A stretch of DNA of 42,315 bases from Chloroflexaceae bacterium (lineage in GTDB: Bacteria > Chloroflexota > Chloroflexia > Chloroflexales > Chloroflexaceae). This document shows, one piece after another, positions 25,551-32,833 of the stretch (position 1 is the stretch's first letter; the number at the start of each line of letters is the position of its first letter). Location: assembly GCA_025057155.1 (NCBI GenBank), contig JANWYD010000028.1, positions 1 through 42,315 of the forward strand. The letters are read 5' to 3'. The notes under the pieces were generated by a model. That model did not search any database. It was not told the DNA's origin and saw only the letters and a program-made list of their open reading frames with translations. The position numbers and the translations under genes were made by a program.

Positions 25551-27023
25551 ATGAAGCGATACCTGAATTGGATCGCCTGGCTCTGCGTCGTCCTGCCAGG
25601 TCTCCTCATGGCGGTAGTGGGGTTGGCCCAGGAAGTAACCCTGACTTCGTCCACTGCTCGTCCAGCGATCCTTAGCGAAACTCTGCGGATCGGAGGGGGG
25701 AGCGACAAAAACGACCAGCGTGACACTGACATTTATCCTGCGATTGCGCATGATGGAAGGCGCTATCTAGTAGTATGGCTTTCGCCGCGCAATGCCTGGT
25801 CATCTTCAGACGGTCTGGATGTGTACGGTGTATTCCTCGATCAGAATGGCAGTCCGGTTGGCAATGAGTTCCGGATCTCCGACAGCAACACCGTGGCGCG
25901 CAGTGCACCTCCCTCTGTTGCCGCTGGCAACAATGAATTTGCAGTTGTATGGACAGTGCGTGGCAACCCGTGTCGGATCGCTGTCCAGCGTATCGCCGAC
26001 AGTTCGTCCCGCCCGGATAGGACGCTGGTTGAAGGCACAGGGCATCGGCATACGACCTCGCTAGTATACAATGCTACAAACCAGCGCTATGTACTGGCTT
26101 TTGTTGAGGGGGACGATTACCAGGCGCCGACCTTCCTGGGCGCTCAGACGAGCGACTGCGGCAATAATGCCTCGAGCACAAGTCGCATTCGAGCGCTGGA
26201 GTTTGACTTTAGCAGTGAGGGGGAGAGTCCGGTAATCAGGCGAGCTGCTGTTGATGTTTCCGCTGGCAGTAGAGGCGCCTTCCGGCCCCGTCTGGCGCTG
26301 AGCGCCAACCGGTATCTGGTGGTGTGGGAGGATCGGCGCGACGCGGGTGGACAAACGCATCGCTTTGATGTGTTCGCCCAGATCCTTGATGCAGATCTGA
26401 CGCGCATCGGGAACGAGATTCCGCTGGCAACAAACAATGACTATACCAATTATGGCACAACCACAACCTGGACTCCCAGACCCGTCGTTTCCGGGGGCGA
26501 GGGACGCTTCCAGGCATCCTGGTTTGAACGTAGGGAGGAAGAGGACGCGATAGTATGGTTCGTGCGGGGGCGAGTCGTTTCAAGCGATGGAGTAGCTGCA
26601 GGCAATCAATTTACGATAGCAGAAGTGCCTTTTGCCGAAGCGCATTCTGACCAGCCGCCCACCGGGTTTCTGGCAAGCGGGTACCTGGCCGGTATTCAAG
26701 AGTATCTGGTAGGGATCACGATCCATAGTGAAACTGTGTGGGGATACAAGAGCTTCGCGCTTGCCCAGAGAGTGAGTAAAGATGGACAGTTGATCCAGAT
26801 GAATGGCACAGTGCGATCCAGTCCTGGCGTGGGTGATGCGATAGACAATGATACTCGTGATCAGGTTTCTATAGCGCTAGCCATCGCTCCAACTCAGGCT
26901 GACGCAATGGCGGTGTATGCCAAACCCTTGGCCGGCAGGCCTGCACTGGATTACGACGTCTGGAGGGTGCGGATCCAGATAGGGAGTACTCGCACTGTCT
27001 ATTTCCCCACTATCCGTCGGTAG
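25551..27023 (+). CDS. Secreted beta-propeller-like repeat protein with Y-F-P tail
   Basis: 490 residues: an N-terminal signal peptide (L-C-V-V-L-P-G-L-L-M-A-V-V-G-L-A-Q), then several imperfect repeats of about 60-80 residues of the type Y-L-V-V-W-x-x-x-R followed by D-V-x-G/A-x-x-L-D and G-x-x-x-G-N-E, as in bacterial beta-propeller or sialidase-like secreted proteins. The end is T-R-T-V-Y-F-P-T-I-R-R. The repeats carry no catalytic motif that I recognise. ATG 25551 follows AAGGACAAAACCC. It sits just beyond the transposase relic and in the same direction as the M4 protease; the tail links it to the other secreted proteins of the window. Confidence 0.8.
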   Translation: MKRYLNWIAWLCVVLPGLLMAVVGLAQEVTLTSSTARPAILSETLRIGGGSDKNDQRDTDIYPAIAHDGRRYLVVWLSPRNAWSSSDGLDVYGVFLDQNGSPVGNEFRISDSNTVARSAPPSVAAGNNEFAVVWTVRGNPCRIAVQRIADSSSRPDRTLVEGTGHRHTTSLVYNATNQRYVLAFVEGDDYQAPTFLGAQTSDCGNNASSTSRIRALEFDFSSEGESPVIRRAAVDVSAGSRGAFRPRLALSANRYLVVWEDRRDAGGQTHRFDVFAQILDADLTRIGNEIPLATNNDYTNYGTTTTWTPRPVVSGGEGRFQASWFERREEEDAIVWFVRGRVVSSDGVAAGNQFTIAEVPFAEAHSDQPPTGFLASGYLAGIQEYLVGITIHSETVWGYKSFALAQRVSKDGQLIQMNGTVRSSPGVGDAIDNDTRDQVSIALAIAPTQADAMAVYAKPLAGRPALDYDVWRVRIQIGSTRTVYFPTIRR

Positions 27024-27042
27024 GATCTGACAACGAGAGCGA

Positions 27043-27079
27043 AGAGGCCTGAAGTATGCAATCGGCGCCTCAGGCCTCT
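27043..27079 (+). terminator. Hairpin after the repeat-protein gene
   Basis: Arms AGAGGCCTGA (27043-27052) and TCAGGCCTCT (27070-27079) pair perfectly over 10 bp around a 17-nt loop, 20 bp after the stop at 27023. No T-tract follows. Confidence 0.5.
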
Positions 27080-27446
27080 GAAGTTCATGTAGGTGATGAT
27101 TCCATACTGACAATCCGGCGAGGACGCATAGCGGAGCATGCGCATTGTCTGTTGCTTCGCCTGCTTTGCTTCGTCACCTTCAGCTTCTGGATCCTTGTCG
27201 GTAAATTGGGCGTCGCCCATGAAGATACCCTCTTCGCTGGCGCTCTCGCCGCTCTGTGCTCTATCACCTCCACAATCGCCGATGAGCCGTGCGTCAGAGC
27301 CTGCCTCAGTCTACCACTGCGAGGGGCGTTTTGTCGCGCTAGGACGCGCTAGAGTCTGTCAACCTGCGCTCTGACCCGCTTCGTTGGAATAGTAGAGGCA
27401 CACCCGGTTCCTCTCTGCCCGCGCCGGTCGGGAAACAGCAATCCCA
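27080..27446. other. Gap of about 370 bp, no supported gene
   Basis: A 98-codon plus-strand frame (27056-27352) starts inside the terminator hairpin, lacks a ribosome site and resembles no family, so I do not call it. Several shorter frames look like chance. It separates a plus-strand gene from the minus-strand kinase at 27447, i.e. a convergent junction. Confidence 0.4.
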
Positions 27447-28607
27447 TCACCCCAGGGGCAGGCTGAGCCGCGCGGTGGTGCCCTGTCCGGGCGTGCTGGC
27501 AAACTCCAGGCGTCCGCCGTGGCGTTCAACGATGCCCATGCTAACGGCGATCCCCAGCCCGATGCCGGCGCCAACCGGCCGGGTGGTGAAGAATGGCTCC
27601 CCCAGGCGCGCCAGGGTTGCCTCGTCCATGCCTACTCCCGTGTCCACAATCGTAATCACCGCCCGGTCGTTCTCCCGCGCGGTGCTGATCGAGACCGTGC
27701 CGCTCTCCGGAATGGCCTGAATGGCATTTGTGAGCAGGTTGAGCACGACCTGGTTGATCTGACCCGGGGCGCACACCACCGGCGGCAGCGGGCCGTAGTC
27801 TTCAACGATGGTCACTCCGGGCGGGCAGAGGGTGCGGGCGATGCGCACGGTGGCGGCCAGGCTGGCATTCAAATCGGCGGCCTGGACGGTCGGGCTATCG
27901 GGGCGGGCGAAGCTCCGCAGGTCGCGCACGATGCCGGCGATGCGCTCAAGACCCTCCCGGCTCTCGGCCAGGGCGTCGGCGAGATCCTCAGCCAGATCGG
28001 GATCGGGGCTGGCAGCGGCAAGAGCGGGCAACTGCTCGGCCAGGAACTCCAGATTGGCGCTGACAAAGCCCAGGGGCGTATTGAGTTCGTGGGCCACGCC
28101 GGCGACGAGCTGGCCCATGGCGCGTAGCTTCTCCGAGCGCACCAGTTGGGCCTGGGCGTTCTTCAGGTCGGCGTGGGCGCGTTCGAGTTGCAGCAGGGCG
28201 CCCTCCAGTTGCTGATTGGCAGCGGCGAGTTGCGCGGCCAGCGATACTGCTGCGGTCAGCGGCTGGCCGATGGCCGCGACGGCGAAGCGCGCGGCGGGTT
28301 CGGAACGCCAGCGCCAGGCAGTGTAACTTACCGGCAGCGGCGGGGCGTCGGTCTGGGGGTGATACAACTCCCAGTCATGGGCGGCTCCCTGGGTGAGCGC
28401 CTCGGCGATCATCAGCGCAGCCTTCTCGCGGCTGAAGGGGTCAACGACTTCTACGAAGGGCAGGCCGATGAGCGCGTCCGCGGGACGGCCGTAGAGCCGC
28501 GCGGCAGCCAGGTTCAGCGCCAGCACCATCCCCGCGCCGTCAAGCGCGACGAAGGGCAGCGTCGCCTGGGCAAGCATCGGGTCAAGGGAACGCGGGCGAC
28601 TGCTCAT
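27447..28607 (-). CDS. PAS-containing sensor histidine kinase
   Basis: 386 residues with no membrane helix. A PAS-like domain (about 12-115), a coiled coil (120-160; L-E-R-A-H-A-D-L-K-N-A-Q-A-Q-L-V-R-S-E-K) and HisKA with phospho-acceptor H173 in V-A-H-E-L-N-T-P-L-G are followed by HATPase_c with N-box N-L-L-T-N-A-I-Q-A-I, D-T-G-V-G-M and G-I-G-L-G-I. The H-E-L-N-T-P-L-G form marks the HPK4-like class of soluble kinases. Its ATG overlaps the stop codon of the response regulator gene upstream (ATGA, 28604-28607), so the two are translationally coupled and likely partners. Confidence 0.92.
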   Translation of the reverse strand: MSSRPRSLDPMLAQATLPFVALDGAGMVLALNLAAARLYGRPADALIGLPFVEVVDPFSREKAALMIAEALTQGAAHDWELYHPQTDAPPLPVSYTAWRWRSEPAARFAVAAIGQPLTAAVSLAAQLAAANQQLEGALLQLERAHADLKNAQAQLVRSEKLRAMGQLVAGVAHELNTPLGFVSANLEFLAEQLPALAAASPDPDLAEDLADALAESREGLERIAGIVRDLRSFARPDSPTVQAADLNASLAATVRIARTLCPPGVTIVEDYGPLPPVVCAPGQINQVVLNLLTNAIQAIPESGTVSISTARENDRAVITIVDTGVGMDEATLARLGEPFFTTRPVGAGIGLGIAVSMGIVERHGGRLEFASTPGQGTTARLSLPLG

Positions 28608-29575
28608 GGCGATGGCGAGGGTGGCCGGCGTCCGGCGAGGGTCGTGGCGAGCCAGGCGCGGTAGAACACGACCAGGTTGCCGAGCAGTTCCGGCAGCAGC
28701 AGGCGCGCCTCCTCCACGTACACCGTCACCCTGGCGGCGGGGGCGGCGGCGATACGGCGCTTGAGCGCAGTGGTATGGATCTCGACAGCATCGCGGGGGC
28801 CAGCCCAGTGGGTGCCCAGGCGCTCACTCAGGGCGCGCAGGTGGTCGGGCACCGCCGACTGGCCCTGGAAAAAGCGCTGCTCGACGGCCTGGTCCAGCAG
28901 GTCGCCGTATTCGGCGACCAGCCCGTTAAAGGTGGTTGGATCGTACTGGCTGATCGGCGCTTCGGAGGACGGGCCGTTATAAAATGGGTGATTGAACATG
29001 CCCGCAGGCTCGTGGTGGGCTCGGGCATTAGTGCGCTCCCACTGGGCGAAGAGCGCATCGCCATGACCTGAGGCGATCTCGTCGAGCGCCTTGCGCAACT
29101 CGGCCACCTGTTCCTGGGCCCGCGTCACGGCCTCGGCCGTGTTGCGCAGCACGTCGCGTTCGAGGAAGCCGGCCTGATAATCGCGGACGGCCTGTTCCAA
29201 CTGGCGGCGCAACTGGTGGATGTCCCACGGCTTGGGGAGAAAGCCGCGGACATTGCCCAGGTTCAGCGCATCCACCAGCGCGGCCACATCGGTGTAGCCT
29301 GAGATCAGAATGCCGAGGGTTTCGGGGCGAATATCGCGGGCGCGTTCGAGCAACTGCACGCCGCTGATGTCGGGCATGCGCTGGTCAGTGAGGATCACCG
29401 CAATGCGCTCGCGGGCGACAATGTCGAGCGCCGCAGTGGCAGTGGTGGCAGTGAAGACGGTAAACCGATCACGGAGGCTGCGGGCGAGCGAGCGGGTGAC
29501 GTTGGGCTCATCGTCAACGATCAGAATGGCTGGCCGGTCGGGCGCAGCCCCGGGAGTGGAGGCGGGAGCAACCAT
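28604..29575 (-). CDS. Response regulator with unrecognised C-terminal output domain
   Basis: 323 residues. Receiver at about 14-135: acidic V-D-D-E-P, phospho-site D64 in L-T-D-Q-R-M-P-D, S/T in L-I-S-G-Y, and K115 in L-P-K-P-W-D, a form often seen in regulators coupled to HPK4 kinases. A coiled coil (about 140-175) follows. The remaining 150 residues hold a helical segment (P-T-T-F-N-G-L-V-A-E-Y-G-D-L-L-D-Q-A-V-E-Q-R) and V-E-I-H-T-T-A-L-K-R-R followed by L-L-P-E-L-L-G-N-L-V-V-F-Y-R. I do not recognise this as a DNA-binding, HD-GYP or GGDEF output. It overlaps the kinase gene by 4 bp. Confidence 0.85.
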   Translation of the reverse strand: MVAPASTPGAAPDRPAILIVDDEPNVTRSLARSLRDRFTVFTATTATAALDIVARERIAVILTDQRMPDISGVQLLERARDIRPETLGILISGYTDVAALVDALNLGNVRGFLPKPWDIHQLRRQLEQAVRDYQAGFLERDVLRNTAEAVTRAQEQVAELRKALDEIASGHGDALFAQWERTNARAHHEPAGMFNHPFYNGPSSEAPISQYDPTTFNGLVAEYGDLLDQAVEQRFFQGQSAVPDHLRALSERLGTHWAGPRDAVEIHTTALKRRIAAAPAARVTVYVEEARLLLPELLGNLVVFYRAWLATTLAGRRPPSPSP

Positions 29576-29675
29576 CCGGCCCTCCTCACGTGTGCACTGG
29601 AACGTCCGGTTCCTGAACTACGGTTCAAATCCGCTCAACACATTGACCTTTGCGCCCCGCTGTATCCTCTCAGTT

Positions 29676-29754
29676 GTGTGGAGGTGTGGAGGTGTAGAGG
29701 TGTAGAGATGTAGAAATGGGGTTTGCCTGCAAGCCCACAGTTCCACACCTCTAC
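29676..29754. repeat. GGAGGTGTG minisatellite with inverted arm (copy 2)
   Basis: The left arm (29676-29717) has about five GTGGAG/GTGTAGAG units ending T-G-T-A-G-A-A-A-T. A 25-nt loop follows, then CCACACCTCTAC (29743-29754), the reverse complement of the unit. The arrangement matches 40111-40211. It lies upstream of the response regulator gene. Confidence 0.75.
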
Positions 29755-29893
29755 GGACCGGTCATCTGGAGCCGGAGAGCAGCGGCCAGGTTGGAACGCC
29801 CGTCTCTGAACCGTGCCTTTCCCTGATTATACCAGGGGCTGGCAAGGGGGTGGCGCGATGGCGCGATGCGTGCCAGCAGGCGCCAGCGATAGC

Positions 29894-30110
29894 GTTCACA
29901 CCTGCCGAACACGTTTTTACCGCCGAGGGCGCGGAGGAGAGCAGAGGGTTCCCGCCTGCCCGTCCTCCGCGCCTCTCTGCGGTAGACCTGAACGTGCGCC
30001 AGGGGTGCGTGTTCACACCTGGGGTAACAGTAGAGCCTGGGAGCGAGGGCGTCTCGCCCTCGAAGCCATAACGAGGGCTGGAAGCCCTCGCTCCCAGGAG
30101 AAGTGTGAAC
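29894..30110. repeat. Cluster of nested palindromic repeats
   Basis: Two inverted-repeat modules lie side by side. The first pairs 29918-29937 with 29964-29984 (TACCGC...GCGGAGG type). The second pairs CCTGGGAGCGAGGGC (30036-30050) perfectly with its reverse complement (30084-30098) and holds two inner hairpins. GTTCACACCTG occurs at 29894 and 30011, and GTGTGAAC (30103-30110) closes the second module as an inverted copy. No coding sequence is supported. Probably REP/MITE-like elements inserted upstream of the tRNA promoter. Confidence 0.65.
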
Positions 30111-30130
30111 CGTTGCCGCCAGGGCTGCCC

Positions 30131-30159
30131 TTGCGCACCGGGGCAGAGTGTGGTACAGT
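30131..30159 (+). promoter_or_regulatory. Promoter of tRNA-Gly
   Basis: -35 TTGCGC (30131-30136) and -10 TACAGT (30154-30159) have a 17-bp spacer; the -10 ends 9 nt before the mature tRNA 5' end. Confidence 0.55.
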
Positions 30160-30168
30160 TGCGGTAGT

Positions 30169-30244
30169 GCGGGCGTAGCTCAGTTGGTAGAGCATCTGCC
30201 TTCCAAGCAGATGGTCGCGCGTTCGAGTCGCGTCGCCCGCTCCA
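30169..30244 (+). tRNA. tRNA-Gly (anticodon TCC), CCA encoded
   Basis: A complete cloverleaf: acceptor stem GCGGGCG/CGCCCGC, D-loop with A-G-C-T-C-A-G-T-T-G-G, anticodon stem TCTGC/GCAGA with loop CTTCCAA (anticodon TCC, reads GGA), T-loop GTTCGAGTC, discriminator U at 30241 and a genome-encoded CCA (30242-30244). A promoter lies upstream and a classic terminator downstream, so it is a single-gene transcript. Confidence 0.97.
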
Positions 30245-30265
30245 TTCTTCTGGCTTCTGAGGACG

Positions 30266-30294
30266 AAACCCGCCATGCGTCCCGGCGGGTTTTG
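30266..30294 (+). terminator. Rho-independent terminator of tRNA-Gly
   Basis: AAACCCGCC (30266-30274) pairs perfectly with GGCGGGTTT (30284-30292) around a 9-nt loop, ending in TTTT (30290-30293). It lies 22 bp after the tRNA. Confidence 0.8.
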
Positions 30295-30315
30295 CCATTG
30301 ATGAGAACCTCTCTT

Positions 30316-30768
30316 ATGAACCAGAATGCGCAACCGGGGCTGGAGGACGCCATCTGTCTGGCGGCGACGGCGCATGCCGGCCAGGTCTACCCGAGCGTGC
30401 CGCCCCAGCCCTACATCCTGCACCCGCTCCGCCTGGTGGTCCAGGCAAGCTCCGAGGAGGAGCGGATCGTCGCCGCCCTGCACGACGTCGTCGAGGATAC
30501 CCACCTCACCCTTGACGATCTGCGGCGCGCTGGCTACGATGAACGCATCATCACCGCAGTGGACCACCTGACGCGCCGCGAGGGCGAGCCGTATGAGGAG
30601 TACATCGCCCGTCTCAGCGCCGACCCGCTGGCGCGCGCCGTCAAGCTCCTCGATCTCGCCGATAACCTGGCCAACAGCGCCCGCCTTCCGTCCACCCCGG
30701 AGGTGCTGGAACGCATCGCGCGCTACGAATGGGCGCGCGCAAGGATTCTGGCAGGGGAAGCTGCCTGA
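30316..30768 (+). CDS. HD-domain protein, (p)ppGpp-hydrolase-like
   Basis: 150 residues from ATG 30316 (M-N-Q-N-A-Q); an in-frame ATG at 30301 is possible, and neither has a good ribosome site. The sequence follows the SpoT/MESH1 hydrolase plan: A-H-A-G-Q-V-Y, H36 in Y-I-L-H-P-L-R, H56-D57 in A-A-L-H-D-V-V-E-D-T, and D113 in V-K-L-L-D-L-A-D-N-L. These are the expected manganese ligands. There is no synthetase, TGS or ACT domain, so it would be a stand-alone small alarmone hydrolase or a related HD phosphohydrolase. It lies between the tRNA terminator and a bidirectional hairpin, as a single-gene unit. Confidence 0.8.
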   Translation: MNQNAQPGLEDAICLAATAHAGQVYPSVPPQPYILHPLRLVVQASSEEERIVAALHDVVEDTHLTLDDLRRAGYDERIITAVDHLTRREGEPYEEYIARLSADPLARAVKLLDLADNLANSARLPSTPEVLERIARYEWARARILAGEAA

Positions 30769-30773
30769 CCATA

Positions 30774-30798
30774 TAGCGCAACCTGGAGGGTTGCGCTA
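30774..30798. terminator. Bidirectional hairpin between convergent genes
   Basis: TAGCGCAACC (30774-30783) pairs perfectly with GGTTGCGCTA (30789-30798), 5-nt loop. It lies just after the HD gene stop and before the convergent yjbQ stop. Similar GGTTGCGCTA-type palindromes are common in genomes of this kind, so it may be a REP-like repeat used as a terminator. Confidence 0.55.
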
Positions 30799-30827
30799 CA
30801 TAGCCCGGCGTCGCCCTGCCACACCAT

Positions 30828-31232
30828 TCAAGCATCGCGCAGCACCTTGACCAGCACCTCGCGGGTGCGCGGGCCGTCGAACTCGGCCAGGTAGATCGCC
30901 TGCCAGCGCCCCAGCACCAGCCGCCCGCCGCTCACGAAGACGAAATGCGAGAAGCCCATGGCGCTGGCCTGGAGGTGGGAGGCCGAGTTGTCCTCAATGT
31001 GGCGGTAGGCCGGGTCGTTACGCGGAATGAGCCGGCGCAGCACCATCAGCATATCGTGCTGCACGCCGGGGTCGGCGTTCTCCTGGATGGTGATTGCGCA
31101 GGTGGTATGGGGCACATAGAGCAGCACGGTGCCCTCGGTCACCCCCGCCGCCCGCGCGAGGTCTCGCACCTCGCCGGTAATATCCACCAGACACGCCTGT
31201 GCCGGCGTGCGCACCGTCAGCCGTTGGAGCAT
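30828..31232 (-). CDS. yjbQ: YjbQ family protein (UPF0047)
   Basis: 134 residues. ATG 31232 has CGGAGGACCCGTG ahead of it, so the longer open frame is not used. The family signature is clear: P-H-T-T-C-A-I-T-I-Q-E-N (H42-T43-T44), D-P-x-V-x-x-D, a late N-S-A-S-H-L-Q-A-S-A-M-G and G-R-L-V-L-G-R-W-Q. YjbQ proteins form trimers with thiamine-phosphate-synthase-like activity; the true role is debated. It is the last gene of a minus-strand operon, 13 bp after the glycosyltransferase at 31246. Confidence 0.93.
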   Translation of the reverse strand: MLQRLTVRTPAQACLVDITGEVRDLARAAGVTEGTVLLYVPHTTCAITIQENADPGVQHDMLMVLRRLIPRNDPAYRHIEDNSASHLQASAMGFSHFVFVSGGRLVLGRWQAIYLAEFDGPRTREVLVKVLRDA

Positions 31233-31245
31233 CACGGGTCCTCCG

Positions 31246-32805
31246 TCACCGCACCCGCGCGTAGAGCCGGTAGATGCCCTCCCGCGCCACCAGGCGGAAC
31301 TGCCCCGTGGCCAGAACAGGCAGGTACAGGTCCTCCCCGAAACGGCCGATGACCAGGTAGTCGGGATCGCTGGCCAGAGGATCATACTCCACGCGCGCCT
31401 CCGGGTCAACCTGCAAGGAGCGTTTACCCAGGGCCACGTGGATCTGGTCAGGCGGAAAGGTATAGGGCTGGTTCAAGAGGAAGTGCAGTTCGCTCTCATA
31501 GGTCTCGACGCGCGAACCGGGCGGCCGGGCGTTGAGCCAGGCCGCGATGCGCTGCGCCGAGCGGTCATCGGCGGCGTAATTTCTGGCAAGGCTGAGCATG
31601 GTGAGCGGCGCGGCGGCGGCGATCAGCAGCACGGCCAGCAACGCCGCGCCGCCGGCGCGGGTCGGGCGGCGCAGCGTCAGCAGGTCGCCCAGGGCAAGCA
31701 GGCGCTCGCGAAGCGCGAATCCGCCGCTCAGGGCGAAGAGCAACTCCGCCACGAAGAGGCTGGCGACCACGCCGGGGACGGCCATGTAGCGTGGCACGCC
31801 CACGGAGAGACCCAGGAACCAGGCCAGCCAGCTCCCGCAGAAGGCCAGCAGGGTCAGCCGCATGTACCAGGCCGGCGCCCCGGCGCGGGCTGACGCTCGT
31901 TCGCCCCACAGCCGCCATGTTCCCCACAGCAGCCCGCACAGGGCCGGGAAGCCGAAGAACACCAGGTTCTGCAAGGCATAGAGGCGGTGAAACGCAGTCG
32001 GCACGATGGCGAGCATGCTTAGCAGCCCCTCAACCGGCTGGGGCGAGAGCGCCGGGTCGAAGAGCAGCGCCGCGCCCAGCCAGCGCAGCAGGTTCGCGCT
32101 CAGGAATGCGCCGCCCGCCGCCAGGGCGAAGACGCTCGCCACGCGCCACCGGCGGGCTAAAAGCGCCGCCAGTCCCGGCACAAGTAACGAAGCCAGCAGG
32201 AACGGCGCGGTCTGCCCTTTGCTGATCCAGGCCGCCCCGAGGAGCAGCACCGTGGGCGGCAACGCGACCCGCGAACCGCCCAGCGTCGCCCACAGGCCCA
32301 GGTAGCCGGCCAGCAGGTAGAACAGCATGGGCAGCTCGGCCAGCACCTGCCGCCCCTGCAACAGCGGCTGGATCTGAGGGTGGATGGTCAGCAGCAGCGC
32401 GGCGCCGACGGTTGCCCAGGCCAGGCGCCCCTGGTTGAGGCGCGCGCCGAGGGCGGCCAGGAGCAGGATGGACGCCACGGCGCACAGCACGCCAAACAGT
32501 CGGCCCTGCCACAGCCCGACACCGAACAGGCGCATGCTCATTCCGACGGGCAGCGTCGTAGTGAAGGCCGCCTCCAGCCCGGGGGCGGCGGGTTGCCCAT
32601 TGCGCAGGCGACCGTAGTGCCCCGTTTCGACCCAGGTGCGCGCCACCGAGAGTGTCCAGCCCTCGTCCCACCAGATCGGCGGGCCATCAAGGTTCCACAG
32701 TCCTGCCACCAGCAGCGCGAGGGCCAGAGCGGCCCATGCCAGCAACGGCCGCGCCCTGACCGCGATGTCGTCCCGTTCTATGTATGCCGGTGTTGAATGT
32801 TCCAT
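31246..32805 (-). CDS. Polytopic glycosyltransferase (ArnT/PMT-like, GT-C fold)
   Basis: 519 residues from ATG 32805; the longer open frame upstream is basic and unlikely. About ten hydrophobic helices are visible. After the first (A-W-A-A-L-A-L-A-L-L-V-A-G-L-W) comes the catalytic-loop motif W-W-D-E-G-W-T-L-S-V-A, typical of dolichyl/polyprenyl-phosphate-sugar-dependent GT-C enzymes. The C-terminal ~90 residues form an extracytoplasmic domain. It probably transfers a lipid-linked sugar onto a cell-envelope glycan or protein. It is the middle gene of an operon, between the GT87-type gene (28-bp gap) and yjbQ. Confidence 0.82.
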   Translation of the reverse strand: MEHSTPAYIERDDIAVRARPLLAWAALALALLVAGLWNLDGPPIWWDEGWTLSVARTWVETGHYGRLRNGQPAAPGLEAAFTTTLPVGMSMRLFGVGLWQGRLFGVLCAVASILLLAALGARLNQGRLAWATVGAALLLTIHPQIQPLLQGRQVLAELPMLFYLLAGYLGLWATLGGSRVALPPTVLLLGAAWISKGQTAPFLLASLLVPGLAALLARRWRVASVFALAAGGAFLSANLLRWLGAALLFDPALSPQPVEGLLSMLAIVPTAFHRLYALQNLVFFGFPALCGLLWGTWRLWGERASARAGAPAWYMRLTLLAFCGSWLAWFLGLSVGVPRYMAVPGVVASLFVAELLFALSGGFALRERLLALGDLLTLRRPTRAGGAALLAVLLIAAAAPLTMLSLARNYAADDRSAQRIAAWLNARPPGSRVETYESELHFLLNQPYTFPPDQIHVALGKRSLQVDPEARVEYDPLASDPDYLVIGRFGEDLYLPVLATGQFRLVAREGIYRLYARVR

Positions 32806-32833
32806 TGAGACCCGGTTTCGCTGCGGGGCTGTT

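Noticed and set aside
27056-27352. 98-codon plus-strand open frame
   Set aside because: It starts inside a terminator hairpin, has no ribosome site and no family resemblance.
29762-30298. 178-codon minus-strand open frame across the tRNA
   Set aside because: Its S-G-R-R-D-S-N-A-R-P-S-A-W-K segment is the well-known false translation of the strand opposite tRNA-Gly; the rest covers palindromic repeats.
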